From: Leptospira paudalimensis
GTDB taxonomy: Bacteria > Spirochaetota > Leptospiria > Leptospirales > Leptospiraceae
Length of the DNA stretch: 64,000 nt
Direction of reading: 5' to 3'
Assembly (NCBI RefSeq): GCF_026151345.1
Contig: NZ_JAMQPR010000001.1
Coordinates: forward strand, 1,408,231 to 1,472,230
The notes beneath the pieces were generated by a model. The model did no database searches. It had not been told where the DNA came from and worked only from the letters and a program-made list of their open reading frames with translations. The first letter of the stretch is position 1, and every line of letters begins with the position of its first letter. The translations under genes were made by a program, and so were the position numbers. Below are positions 9,752 to 18,895 of the stretch, piece by piece.

Positions 9752-11249
9752 GATAACCAATGAATTTTAATTCTGCATATTGTTTGCAGGAATATTTTTT
9801 GGTTTGAAGTAGTTTTTGAAATTCATCACTACTCAGCTCCATTTTCCTTTTGACATTCATATATGCATTGGGAACATTTTTTGAAAAATCAAATACATAT
9901 ATTTTTTTCAATTTTTGAGATTGTATTAAACTAACTAACGAATTAAATTTTGTTTCGTTCGTAAAATTTCTGAAAGAAATTGCTGGTTGTTTTAATAGAT
10001 GGATGCCTGCTGTACTTGAAATATTCGTATCATAAAAAATCCATAAATCTGCATTCAAACTTTCATAGATTTGATTTGTTTTTTTGATCATTTTGAAACT
10101 TTCTTTCAAAATTCGGAGTATGATCAAATTGACTAAAATGGAAATGATGATGAGTATTTTAAATACTTTATCGTTTTGTAGTTCGGTCCAAAAATGAGAG
10201 ATGATAAAAATCATCGGAACAACTGCAAATAATACATATCTAGCTGAAATCGTGATACCATCATTTGGTGCGCTTAATCCTACAAGAATCGGATACAGTA
10301 TAAATAGAGTTAAGTGGTAATGGATAGGATTTTGATTTCTAATGGAATACAAAGAATCTCTGAAACGATAGAACGGATAAAGAAAATAAGGAGAAATGAG
10401 AAAAAAACCGAATTTGAATCCTTGGTCGGAAAAACCAGTTAGTAAAATCTTCTGTAAATTTAATAGTCGATTGTTTTTTGCAAAGTAATGTTCTTCTGTA
10501 TAATTGAATAGGTATCGAATTCCCAATGGATGACCGTATTCAGTATCATTCCATAGAAAAAAAAATGATACTGGGATGAGAAAGGCGATTGTTAAGAATA
10601 CAATTTCTTTTCTTTTTTTAAGTGTAATTAATCGAAGTGAAGAAAGTACAAAGAGTAATCCGGAAAAAATTAAGAGTTCCAATCGGAATAAACTGAATAA
10701 AACAGAAAAACATACACTTACTATCAGTAAATTTGTGTTTTGATTTTCGATTGCCATTGTCCAGAGTGAATATACAAAACAGACAAGGAAAAGGGTGAAT
10801 GGAACTTCCGATAAATCAATGACTTGGCAGAGTACTACTGAAGTTGTAATAACCAAAATTGAAATATTGATATCAACTTTCCCGAATCCTTTTAAGCAAA
10901 GAACACTTAACAGGAGAAATAGTACATTCATATAAATCATCTGCTTGACAGTTAGAAAGAAGAAAAGTTTTGCATATAAAAATGCAAATGACGCTGAAAA
11001 GACTGACTTCAGATTATGTTGGTTTTGGATGATAAAAGTAACTGGATGTAATTTTTGATCTGGGTCTAGGGAGCTTGCGGGGTATGTAGTGGATTCGTTT
11101 CCATTTTGGATGCTATTGATTTGGAATGCTTTTGCTAAGGAATCCGAAATAAAACTATTCGTTGCAGAAAGGTAAGATTGTAATCCAAGGAAAAAAACAA
11201 AAAAAATAGCTAAGATGATTTTATCTTTTTTTGACAAATGAAAATTCAT
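9729..11249 (-). CDS. Multi-pass membrane protein, putative GT-C glycosyltransferase (paralog 3 of 4)
   Basis: This 506-residue protein has about ten helices. ISDSLAKAFQ and TYPASSLDP occur in the first loop, FRLELLIF in mid-protein, then YGHPLGIRYL, and SAPNDGITISARYVLF in a late loop. These match in order the motifs of the genes at 2962, 4491 and 11250. Its ATG directly abuts the upstream stop, so it is co-translated with its neighbour. It lacks the CVFQYPS motif of the + strand pair, so two subgroups exist. The catalytic role is inferred. Confidence 0.62.
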   Translation of the reverse strand: MNFHLSKKDKIILAIFFVFFLGLQSYLSATNSFISDSLAKAFQINSIQNGNESTTYPASSLDPDQKLHPVTFIIQNQHNLKSVFSASFAFLYAKLFFFLTVKQMIYMNVLFLLLSVLCLKGFGKVDINISILVITTSVVLCQVIDLSEVPFTLFLVCFVYSLWTMAIENQNTNLLIVSVCFSVLFSLFRLELLIFSGLLFVLSSLRLITLKKRKEIVFLTIAFLIPVSFFFLWNDTEYGHPLGIRYLFNYTEEHYFAKNNRLLNLQKILLTGFSDQGFKFGFFLISPYFLYPFYRFRDSLYSIRNQNPIHYHLTLFILYPILVGLSAPNDGITISARYVLFAVVPMIFIISHFWTELQNDKVFKILIIISILVNLIILRILKESFKMIKKTNQIYESLNADLWIFYDTNISSTAGIHLLKQPAISFRNFTNETKFNSLVSLIQSQKLKKIYVFDFSKNVPNAYMNVKRKMELSSDEFQKLLQTKKYSCKQYAELKFIGYRECNYSP

Positions 11250-12878
11250 TTAATTTGCTCCTTTGATAGTTCCTGACCAAATTCGGTACACTTGTTTATC
11301 AATGATTTGAAAATTTGAAGTATTTTTTTTCAAACTCGACTCTAGTCGATTCAAATCCCAGTGAGAAATTGGATATCCTCCTTTTGCTTTTTCAGCATTC
11401 ATTACATTTCTTGTTTCTTGTGTTAGAATGAGTGGGTGCCAATCCACAAAAATAATTTTTTTACCCCTCATTTTCTCAGATAAAATTTTGATCAACTGCT
11501 CATTTTTTTCAGTAGAATAAGACACTAAGCTAATATGTTTTGTATAGTCACTTCCGATGGAATATAAATTTAGATAATCAGTAAACACGATGATATCAGG
11601 GTTTAATTCCTTGGTGATAACACGGAAATTTTTAACTAAACTTGTTTTTGATTTTTGAATTTTTGCACCAAGAATTCCTAAGAAAACAGAATAGGTGATG
11701 AGTAGAAGGAGAGTGATTCGAAGTATCCAATTTTTGGATTTTAAAATTTTAATATAGATTGGTTTTAGTAATAATAAATAAGGTAAAATTAAAACGGTAT
11801 AAAATCTCGGTCCCCAATTATTGAATCCATCGTTAGGTGCTATAAAAGGTATTACAAGTAATGTAAATGTTAGAGAGAGTAAGAGTGATTTTTTTAAATT
11901 TGATACTGTCTTAAATTGTTTTCCGTAATAAACAATCAATGGAAAAGTCAATGGAAGGTAAGCAAAAAAACCAACTTTTTTATCTGCATAAAAATTCAAA
12001 CTTTGAAACCATTCGAGTCTTTGTGTAAAACTTACTTGGAATCCAGATAAATTTGCTAAAAATCGAGTCCCAAAGAAGTGATCGTATAAAATTTCATTCA
12101 ATATAAATTGTAGGATGATTCCTAATAAACAAACAAGCAAATATACCTTAAGCGAAACAATTTTTGAAAGAATCGATAGGAAGGAATGATCTTTCCATAA
12201 AAAGAGGAAAGTAAAGAAGAATAAAAGGGAAAAAAATGGAAGGGTATCTAGGCGAACCATAATCACCCAAGAGAGCGACAAACCTGCAACAGTTTGTATG
12301 AAAATCGATTTTTGATTACGAAGAATTGGTAAGAGACCAAGTAAAGAGAAGGCAAAAACTGCCGGCATCTCTGAATATTCCCAACTCAATGGCCACAAAT
12401 ATGTTCCAAAGTAACCAACCCAAAGTAAGGGAAATGAAAATTTATAATACCGTCTGAGAATCCAAAAACCTAAAAAAAGAAAAAATAGAGAACTATATAC
12501 AAGATACGATAAGGGTAGAATGTACAAAACTGGCGCCATCATTGCTGCAAATTGTATCGGAAATGCACTGACAATTCTATCTTTGCATTTGATATATAAG
12601 TTATCTACTAAATGAAAATAGTTTAAGTTAGGATCAAACTCGTAACCTGGGTAATACAATTGGTCCGATTGAAAGTGATTGAAATATAAAGAATATGTTT
12701 GGATCAATTTATCATGGCTATCTTGGAAGTAAGAGTTTTGGGGAGAAGTGTACTGTATGGACACAACAACTACAATGAAAAGCAAAAACCATTTTAATCC
12801 TAATTGTAATTGTTTCGCTTTTGGGAGAATCACCATTTGTGTTATTTGCCTTTTTATACGATTTATAAGTTGAATCAA
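11250..12878 (-). CDS. Multi-pass membrane protein, putative GT-C glycosyltransferase (paralog 4 of 4)
   Basis: This protein of 542 residues has FQDSHDKLIQTY and YYPGYEFDPN in the first loop, VRLDTLPF in mid-protein, YDHFFGTRFL, and APNDGFNNWGPRFYTVL late, the same order as its three paralogs. It has about ten helices and a 130-residue soluble tail. The listed start is TTG at 12878; an ATG at 12836 (residue 15) is an alternative, and neither has a strong ribosome site. It heads a two-gene - strand unit divergent from the acyltransferase at 12941. Confidence 0.62.
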   Translation of the reverse strand: MIQLINRIKRQITQMVILPKAKQLQLGLKWFLLFIVVVVSIQYTSPQNSYFQDSHDKLIQTYSLYFNHFQSDQLYYPGYEFDPNLNYFHLVDNLYIKCKDRIVSAFPIQFAAMMAPVLYILPLSYLVYSSLFFLFLGFWILRRYYKFSFPLLWVGYFGTYLWPLSWEYSEMPAVFAFSLLGLLPILRNQKSIFIQTVAGLSLSWVIMVRLDTLPFFSLLFFFTFLFLWKDHSFLSILSKIVSLKVYLLVCLLGIILQFILNEILYDHFFGTRFLANLSGFQVSFTQRLEWFQSLNFYADKKVGFFAYLPLTFPLIVYYGKQFKTVSNLKKSLLLSLTFTLLVIPFIAPNDGFNNWGPRFYTVLILPYLLLLKPIYIKILKSKNWILRITLLLLITYSVFLGILGAKIQKSKTSLVKNFRVITKELNPDIIVFTDYLNLYSIGSDYTKHISLVSYSTEKNEQLIKILSEKMRGKKIIFVDWHPLILTQETRNVMNAEKAKGGYPISHWDLNRLESSLKKNTSNFQIIDKQVYRIWSGTIKGAN

Positions 12879-12940
12879 TATTGTATTTATCGATTGATTT
12901 CTATTGAATCCAAGGCAAAGTTTCCCCAGATACTAACAAT

Positions 12941-14413
12941 ATGAAAGAATATTTTATTGAAATTTTTAGGAAAAATAACAAGGAAATTAACGAACTGTAC
13001 GGAATCCGTGCGTTAAGTTGTTACTTAGTTATCTTATTCCATTGTTTTGCTTTTTCTATCGATTTTTTTCCAATACAGTTTGCTCAGTATCTACCAAATG
13101 CGCAAAATGTTGAATTTTTAATGAGTTTGTTTTTTGTGATCAGTGCCTTTTTGGTTTCCACATCCTTTTCTCGTGAATTGGAAAGATCTAGTTTTGGGGT
13201 TAGTTGGAAGAACTTTGTTTTGAAACGATCTCTTCGTATCTTCCCCGCATTTTATGTGATTCTTTCAATTACCATTTTAATCATGGCTGGAGTATTGAAA
13301 AAAAGCCAAATGATGCCAGGTTCTGATGGAATCTCAGACAGTTTAATCGATTTAAAATTAAAACTTTCGTATTGGTGGACTGATTTTGCATACATCTCCA
13401 ATTATTTTCCAAAGCGGATCATGGTTCATGGATGGTCGTTATCAATGGAGGAACAATTCTATTTGGCTATGCCATTTGTATTTTTGTTCTATACTAAAAT
13501 CTTATCAAACACAGTTCAAAAGCTCGTCTTTTTAATCGTATTACTGAATGTTCCCATTCTCATTCGTTATTATTATCACCTAAATGTTCCCATGTTAGAA
13601 TTTGATGGATATGTCAAAACTCTTTTCCATCCGATTCATACTCATTTTGAGCCATTCGTATATGGAATTTTACTAATGGAGCTTTGGAGGTCTGGTAAAA
13701 TATCAAAACAATTACCAAATTCTAAATTGAGTTTTTATTTGGTATTTTCGATTCTCTTTTTTATCTTTTGCTATGTTTGTACCCTACATTATGAAGATGC
13801 AAAGTTATATTTCACGGTCTTTCGGATAAGTTTTTATTCTTTTTTTGCGTTTGTCATTGTATACGGAGCAGTGGGTGGATTTTTTTCAGGTATCGCTTGG
13901 TTTTTGGCAAATCCAATTTTAGTATTTATTGGCAAGTTAAGTTATGGAATTTATTTAGTTCACATGTTGGTCAATACTGCTGTTATGTTGGCCATCTTAA
14001 ATCCTAAGGGTAGGGATTATAATGGATTGAACCATTTATTGAAAGCATCATTCATTAGTTTGGTTCTTTCAGCTGTGATTGCACTTCTCAGTTATCTATT
14101 GATCGAAAAACCGTTTTTAAAAATACGCGAGTGGACCCAACCTAGATTTGACATTTCTAAAAATAGTTTTTACTACATTATAGGGAATGATAAAGAAAAA
14201 AGATTAGTTTCTATTTTACTTTCGATTTTATCGTTTTTGCCTTATTTGATTGTAAAGCAGATGATAGTCGTTTCTTTCATTCCCTTTACAAATTATGCAG
14301 AGATTAGCCTTTGGGTATTACTCATCATTCCGATCTTACTCAATGGATACTCGCTTCTAAAGTATAGACAAATTTTCTTTTATCACTACATCAGTCGGTT
14401 TCAGAACCAATGA
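12941..14413 (+). CDS. Membrane O-acyltransferase, acyltransferase-3 family, with extended C-terminus
   Basis: Family landmarks are LYGIRALSCYLVILFH, FFVISAFLVS, RSLRIFPAFYV and HGWSLSMEEQFYLAMPF. At 490 residues it is about 90 longer than the family member at 7500. The extra C-terminal part, after the usual LIEKPFLKIRE end, holds two more hydrophobic segments (PYLIVKQMIVVSF and VLLIIPILLNGYS). It is probably an O-acetyltransferase for surface glycan. Its own promoter should lie in the 62-base gap shared with the divergent gene. It meets the next - strand gene tail to tail at a 28-base inverted repeat. Confidence 0.82.
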   Translation: MKEYFIEIFRKNNKEINELYGIRALSCYLVILFHCFAFSIDFFPIQFAQYLPNAQNVEFLMSLFFVISAFLVSTSFSRELERSSFGVSWKNFVLKRSLRIFPAFYVILSITILIMAGVLKKSQMMPGSDGISDSLIDLKLKLSYWWTDFAYISNYFPKRIMVHGWSLSMEEQFYLAMPFVFLFYTKILSNTVQKLVFLIVLLNVPILIRYYYHLNVPMLEFDGYVKTLFHPIHTHFEPFVYGILLMELWRSGKISKQLPNSKLSFYLVFSILFFIFCYVCTLHYEDAKLYFTVFRISFYSFFAFVIVYGAVGGFFSGIAWFLANPILVFIGKLSYGIYLVHMLVNTAVMLAILNPKGRDYNGLNHLLKASFISLVLSAVIALLSYLLIEKPFLKIREWTQPRFDISKNSFYYIIGNDKEKRLVSILLSILSFLPYLIVKQMIVVSFIPFTNYAEISLWVLLIIPILLNGYSLLKYRQIFFYHYISRFQNQ

Positions 14414-14430
14414 GTTTGTTCTTTTTTTTT

Positions 14431-14458
14431 TGCGTTTTTGAACTAGTTTAAAAACGCA
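14431..14458. repeat. 28-base near-perfect inverted repeat between convergent genes
   Basis: TGCGTTTTT (14431-14439) is the exact reverse complement of AAAAACGCA (14450-14458), and the ten bases between contain the palindrome AACTAGTT. Only one base pair (14440/14449) breaks full symmetry. The repeat spans the stop codon of the - strand gene. A T run lies before it on the + strand, not after it, so it is not a canonical intrinsic terminator in either direction. Confidence 0.7.
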
Positions 14459-15984
14459 GATTTTAAATTCTCTTTGATTTTGGCTCTTGTTCCTTCGGCT
14501 TCTTTGGGAAGTGTTAATTCATCGAGTTGTTTTAGAATAAAGGTTTCATCTACAAGTTTTCCTTCCAAAACTTTTCCAATCATTCCAGCGATGATGGTTA
14601 AAATTTGGTTGGGATCTAAATAACCATGATTTTCTAAAAGGATGGCCATTCCCATTGCACCTTCTGTTCCGTAAAAGGGAGGTCTCTTCGAAAATTCTGT
14701 TTCGAAAATACCTTTTGGTAGGGCATCTTTCACTTTTTGGATCATATCCAACTCACTTGGACCATGACTTGTGCGATTGATGAGAGTAAGAGTTACTGGG
14801 TTTTTTGGGCCGTGGATACGAAGGATTTCTTCTGCATACAATCTGATTTTTTTTGATGCGTCTCTCGTGATGGCATCTCTTCCTAAAAAATTCAATTGGT
14901 ATAAATATTCTTCTAATTCGTCTCCACTTAATTTTCCCATACAAATCAATTGGTAGAGTGTGAAGATCATATAATCAGATTCTGTATTATCTCCGAGAAG
15001 GATCTCCTTAGAATTTGTAGGTAAATAAATTCGATCATACAGAAGAATGGATAGTTTATAGGACATTTGGTCGAATAGGCTTTGGTAAGAAGCACCCAGG
15101 AATTTTTTCGTTCGTGACCAAGCTGGTTTGAATCCATTTTGGAAAAATTCAAGGGGATTGAAGATTGTATCAATGACTTTATCAAATACACCTTTGATTG
15201 TTCCTTCCAGATATTTTAAATGCAAAGATTCAATGTGAATGTTGTCTTTTGCAATTGTGGCAAGCATGGTCCTTCGAAAAAAATGGGGGCTTGCGGAAAT
15301 AAAGGCAAGAGGAGCATTCTCTAAGTTCATTCTAAGTTCTCTGTACAATTCGGGCATTCCAGGAAGCGCCTGTTTTTGGTTAGGTGTCTCGAATAATGCC
15401 GAGAATTTTCCTTTTCCAGAGTGAATGTCCGTCGCAAGATATGTTTGGTCAATGTCTGATGTGACAACAATGCCTTGGTAATCTTCTGCGATGATTCGCA
15501 GTTTCCCTTTTCCAACGATAGTTGTTCTTCCCAAAATGGAATTTTCGGTAGCATTTAAATGGGCAAGGTCCTTGGAATACTGTCGAAAGCTATCCAAACC
15601 TTCTAAAATCACTTGGAAATCATGGAATCCTACAGGCAGTTTGTCTCGGATCTCACAGGAAAAAAAACCATCTTCATCTGCTTTGATTTTACCAGAAGTG
15701 TAAATGAGTTTGCCTGTCGCATCATGGACTTCTAATTTTAAAACTGGTTTGCGAACTGGGGCGAGGGAAAAATCGAGAAAGGGAGTGATTTTCGTTTCAT
15801 CCCCCTTAAATAACCCTGTCACAAGGTCCCAAAGGCCATCTGCCTTCATTAAATCGGTAATCCCTACGTCGACTACCTGACCACGCACATAGGAGCGTCG
15901 TTCTCTTCCTAGCGATCCACCGCAAACTGCGATTCTTTTGATATCGGTAATGATAGGTTGTGAAGTATTTGGTTCTTGGGACAT
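14443..15984 (-). CDS. App1-like phosphatidate phosphatase family protein (HAD fold)
   Basis: The 513-residue protein has a HAD-type motif I, DIDQT (Asp177, Asp179), just after a beta-rich region (residues 75-130, with a DGFFSCEI strand), then FISASP (Ser230) as motif II and LLGDNTESD as motif IV. This arrangement matches the App1 catalytic domain family (former DUF2183), whose yeast member hydrolyses phosphatidate to diacylglycerol. No signal peptide is evident, so it is probably cytoplasmic. It stands alone, divergent from the UbiD-family gene 53 bases away. The substrate in bacteria is not established; an inorganic or sugar phosphate is possible. Confidence 0.75.
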   Translation of the reverse strand: MSQEPNTSQPIITDIKRIAVCGGSLGRERRSYVRGQVVDVGITDLMKADGLWDLVTGLFKGDETKITPFLDFSLAPVRKPVLKLEVHDATGKLIYTSGKIKADEDGFFSCEIRDKLPVGFHDFQVILEGLDSFRQYSKDLAHLNATENSILGRTTIVGKGKLRIIAEDYQGIVVTSDIDQTYLATDIHSGKGKFSALFETPNQKQALPGMPELYRELRMNLENAPLAFISASPHFFRRTMLATIAKDNIHIESLHLKYLEGTIKGVFDKVIDTIFNPLEFFQNGFKPAWSRTKKFLGASYQSLFDQMSYKLSILLYDRIYLPTNSKEILLGDNTESDYMIFTLYQLICMGKLSGDELEEYLYQLNFLGRDAITRDASKKIRLYAEEILRIHGPKNPVTLTLINRTSHGPSELDMIQKVKDALPKGIFETEFSKRPPFYGTEGAMGMAILLENHGYLDPNQILTIIAGMIGKVLEGKLVDETFILKQLDELTLPKEAEGTRAKIKENLKSAFLN

Positions 15985-16037
15985 AGAATTTATGCCCTTA
16001 AGCGTCTAAGAAAACAAGGAGCCGTCTATTCCTTTTT

Positions 16038-17810
16038 ATGGCATCACTACGATCTACGAATGATTTTGTAAAACTTTTACAAAAAGAGGGAGAGCTCCGG
16101 GTCATTTCCGAGTTGGTTGACCCTAATTTAGAATTGGCTGAAATCCAAAGGCGAGTGGTCGCGAAAAAGGGACCTGCTTTGCTCTTTACGAATGTAAAGG
16201 GAACCAAGTTTCCTGTGGCTACCAATCTGTATGGTTCTGAAAAACGAATCCATTTGGCCTTTGGTGAAAAACCCGTACAAACGATCGCAAGACTTGCCAA
16301 ACTTGCGAAAGAAATTTTTCCACCGCGGTTTTCCAAACTTTGGAAGGAACGTTCCCTCGGCCTTTTGCCGTTTCAGGTGGGCTTAAAACAAGTCAGGCGA
16401 GCACCCATTTTTGATGGCAGTGTCACAAGCGTGGAAGATCTTCCAGGACTTGTGTCATGGCCAAAAGATGGTGGTCCCTTTGTCACCTTACCACTCGTTT
16501 ATACCCAACATCCCAGTTCTGGGAATGGTAATTTGGGGATGTATCGTGTGCAACTGTTTGGTGAAAAGACGGTTGGGATGCACATCCAAATCCACAGAGG
16601 AGGTGGGTTTCATTATTACGAGGCTGAGAAGGAAAACAAATCCCTTCCTGCACATGTGTACATCGGTGGGCCTCCTGCGCTCACCATTGCTGCAGTCGCA
16701 CCACTACCAGAAGAAATTCCAGAACTTGTATTTGCTTCCTTTCTCATGGGAGAAAAACTCCGCATGAAAAAAGATAAATCCGTTTCACCTTATCCCATAG
16801 TGGCAGATGCCGATTTTGCGCTGATTGGATCCATCCCACCGAAACTACGAAGACCCGAAGGTCCGTTTGGAGACCATTATGGATACTACTCGTTGTTACA
16901 CGATTATCCTTACTTAGACCTCTCTCATATCCTGCATAGAAAAGATGCCATTTGGGCAGCAACGGTTGTTGGAAGACCTCCGCAGGAAGACCATTACATT
17001 GCTGAATTCTTACAAGACCTATTATCACCAATGTTTCCCCTTGTGATGCCCCAAGTTCTCGGTGTTTGGGCCTATGAGGAATCAGGTGTTCATTCTCTTG
17101 CTGCGGCCATTGTCAAAGAACGTTATTTCCGAGAAGCCTTTATGGGAGCTCTTCGTATTTTGGGAGAAGGGCAATTGTCACTCACAAAATGTTTACTTGT
17201 AACAAACGAGAAGGTGAATCTTAAAAACTTTTCAGAAACATTCCGAGTCATCACAGAACGAAGTGATCCAAGGACCGATTTTTTTATCTTTAGTAATATC
17301 AGCCAAGACACACTGGATTATACGAGTGGAACAGTGAACAAAGGGAGTAAACTTCTTTGGATGGGAATTACCGATCCAAACAAACCCATCATCAATACAA
17401 ATCTTCCTAAAGAATTTAATGGAAATTTTAAAGACAAACGTTTCCAAAATCCAAAAGTGTTTTTACCAGGTGTTCTTGTTGTCAAAGGTTCGGAATTTAA
17501 ACCAAATGATCGTTTGGCGGAAACACTACTCTCTGAAGATTTAGGAAAGTTTTCGTATGTATTTCTTGTGGACGACTCGGAAGATGCTGTGAAATCAGAT
17601 TCTGATTTTATTTGGACTATGTTTACAAGGATGGAACCTGCCTCAGATGTCTATGCGAGGACAGAAACCATTCGTAACCATATATCCTACCAAGTTCCCA
17701 TCGTATTTGATTGCCGAATGAAACCTTGGATCCCAGAAGTTCTCACTCCCTTACCAGAAACAGTCAAACAAGTGGAAGAACGATTTGGCAAATGGATCGA
17801 TTCCTTGTGA
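16038..17810 (+). CDS. UbiD-family decarboxylase
   Basis: This 590-residue protein spans the full family length. It has an N-terminal domain (ELRVISELVDPNLELAEI), a central prenylated-FMN-binding barrel, and the signature PEGPFGDHYGYY starting at Pro273, followed by VGRPPQEDHYIAE. These enzymes reversibly decarboxylate aromatic acids with prFMN supplied by a UbiX partner. In quinone pathways the substrate is a polyprenyl hydroxybenzoate or a menaquinone precursor. No quinone genes flank it, so the pathway is open. The flanking genes are a divergent phosphatase and hldD, 101 bases downstream. Confidence 0.88.
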   Translation: MASLRSTNDFVKLLQKEGELRVISELVDPNLELAEIQRRVVAKKGPALLFTNVKGTKFPVATNLYGSEKRIHLAFGEKPVQTIARLAKLAKEIFPPRFSKLWKERSLGLLPFQVGLKQVRRAPIFDGSVTSVEDLPGLVSWPKDGGPFVTLPLVYTQHPSSGNGNLGMYRVQLFGEKTVGMHIQIHRGGGFHYYEAEKENKSLPAHVYIGGPPALTIAAVAPLPEEIPELVFASFLMGEKLRMKKDKSVSPYPIVADADFALIGSIPPKLRRPEGPFGDHYGYYSLLHDYPYLDLSHILHRKDAIWAATVVGRPPQEDHYIAEFLQDLLSPMFPLVMPQVLGVWAYEESGVHSLAAAIVKERYFREAFMGALRILGEGQLSLTKCLLVTNEKVNLKNFSETFRVITERSDPRTDFFIFSNISQDTLDYTSGTVNKGSKLLWMGITDPNKPIINTNLPKEFNGNFKDKRFQNPKVFLPGVLVVKGSEFKPNDRLAETLLSEDLGKFSYVFLVDDSEDAVKSDSDFIWTMFTRMEPASDVYARTETIRNHISYQVPIVFDCRMKPWIPEVLTPLPETVKQVEERFGKWIDSL

Positions 17811-17911
17811 TTGGGGTAAGGCGAATTCGGAAACTTTCAAAAACTCTTTTCCTAAATCAGGGAGAAAAGTTGATAGATGGAATCTCTTAGGAAAAAAGAA
17901 TCATCAGAGAA

Positions 17912-18883
17912 ATGGCAAAAAAACTTACTTTAGTCACTGGCGGTGCGGGTCTCATTGGCTCACAAATCATTGAAGACTTAAACCATAATGGAAACACCGA
18001 CATTTTGGTTGTGGACCATCTGGGTACAACTGACAAATGGAAAAATCTCCAAAGGAATTTTTTTACAGATTATTATGAGAAGGATCAGTTTGAAAGATTT
18101 TTGGATGCAGGCCATCCCCTTCTGTCTGAGATATCCGAAATTTACCACTTAGGTGCTTGTTCTGCCACAACTGAAAAAGATGCAACCTATCTAATTCAGA
18201 ATAACTTCCATTATACGAAGAAGTTAGCTCAGTTTGCAATTGCCAAAGACATCCCTTTTTTATACGCATCGAGTGCGGCAACTTATGGGGAAGGTGAGTT
18301 TGGGTATGATGACAAAGCCCCTATCGAATCTTTAAAACCCCTCAATATGTATGGTTATTCAAAACACCTTTTTGATTTGTATGCAAAAAAAACAAAGATC
18401 GAAGACAAACTCATTGGACTCAAATACTTTAATGTGTTTGGTTATGGCGAAGCCCACAAAGGAGATATGCGAAGTTTAGTTCTTAAAGGGTATGAACAAA
18501 TTCGAGACACAGGCAAACTTAAACTATTTAAATCCTACAAACCAGAATACAAAGATGGGGAACAAAAACGTGATTTTTTGTATGTGAAGGATGCGAGTAA
18601 AATTAGCATCTATTTACTCAGTGAACGAAAATACGGATTGTACAATGTTGGGCGAGGGAAGGCAGAAACTTGGAATGACTTGGCTTCTGCTCTATTTAAT
18701 GCCATGAATGCGCCGATAAACATTGAATATGTGGAAATGCCAGAGTCATTAAAAGGCAAATACCAATATTATACCTGCGCTGATATGGAAAAGTTAACGA
18801 AAGCCGGATATCCTTTTGGTTTTACAAACCTCCAGGATTCCATAAAGGAATACGTTCGCTTCTTATCATTAGAAGCGAAGTAA
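17912..18883 (+). CDS. hldD: ADP-L-glycero-D-manno-heptose 6-epimerase
   Basis: This 323-residue SDR-type epimerase inverts C6 of ADP-D-glycero-heptose to give the L,D form used in LPS inner core. The N-terminal TGGAGLIGS binds NADP, VDHLGTTDKWKNL follows the second strand as in HldD, and the catalytic Tyr147-x3-Lys151 lies in MYGYSK. KYFNVFGYGEAHKGDMRS is also typical. The ATG lies eight bases after AGAGAA. It sits alone rather than in a heptose cluster, and is convergent with an ArsR-type gene only three bases away. Confidence 0.93.
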   Translation: MAKKLTLVTGGAGLIGSQIIEDLNHNGNTDILVVDHLGTTDKWKNLQRNFFTDYYEKDQFERFLDAGHPLLSEISEIYHLGACSATTEKDATYLIQNNFHYTKKLAQFAIAKDIPFLYASSAATYGEGEFGYDDKAPIESLKPLNMYGYSKHLFDLYAKKTKIEDKLIGLKYFNVFGYGEAHKGDMRSLVLKGYEQIRDTGKLKLFKSYKPEYKDGEQKRDFLYVKDASKISIYLLSERKYGLYNVGRGKAETWNDLASALFNAMNAPINIEYVEMPESLKGKYQYYTCADMEKLTKAGYPFGFTNLQDSIKEYVRFLSLEAK

Positions 18884-18895
18884 TGCTTACTTTTT
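18855..18895 (+). terminator. Hairpin at the end of hldD, possible terminator
   Basis: TTCGCTTCT (18855-18863) and AGAAGCGAA (18871-18879) form a perfect 9-bp stem with a 7-base loop within the last codons of hldD. A short second stem (AGTAA/TTACT) follows and then a run of five T. The distance from the strong stem to the T run is longer than usual, so termination is plausible, not certain. Confidence 0.45.

Noticed and set aside
14431..14458. Bidirectional intrinsic terminator
   Set aside because: The T run precedes the stem on the + strand and becomes an A run after the stem on the - strand, so it fits neither direction; kept as an inverted repeat.
16411..16767. 118-residue + frame inside the UbiD-family gene
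   Set aside because: It overlaps fully with the UbiD frame, which carries the family motifs; it is low in recognisable structure.
17785..17973. 62-residue frame between the UbiD-family gene and hldD
   Set aside because: It overlaps both genes, has no ribosome site and no similarity that I recognise.
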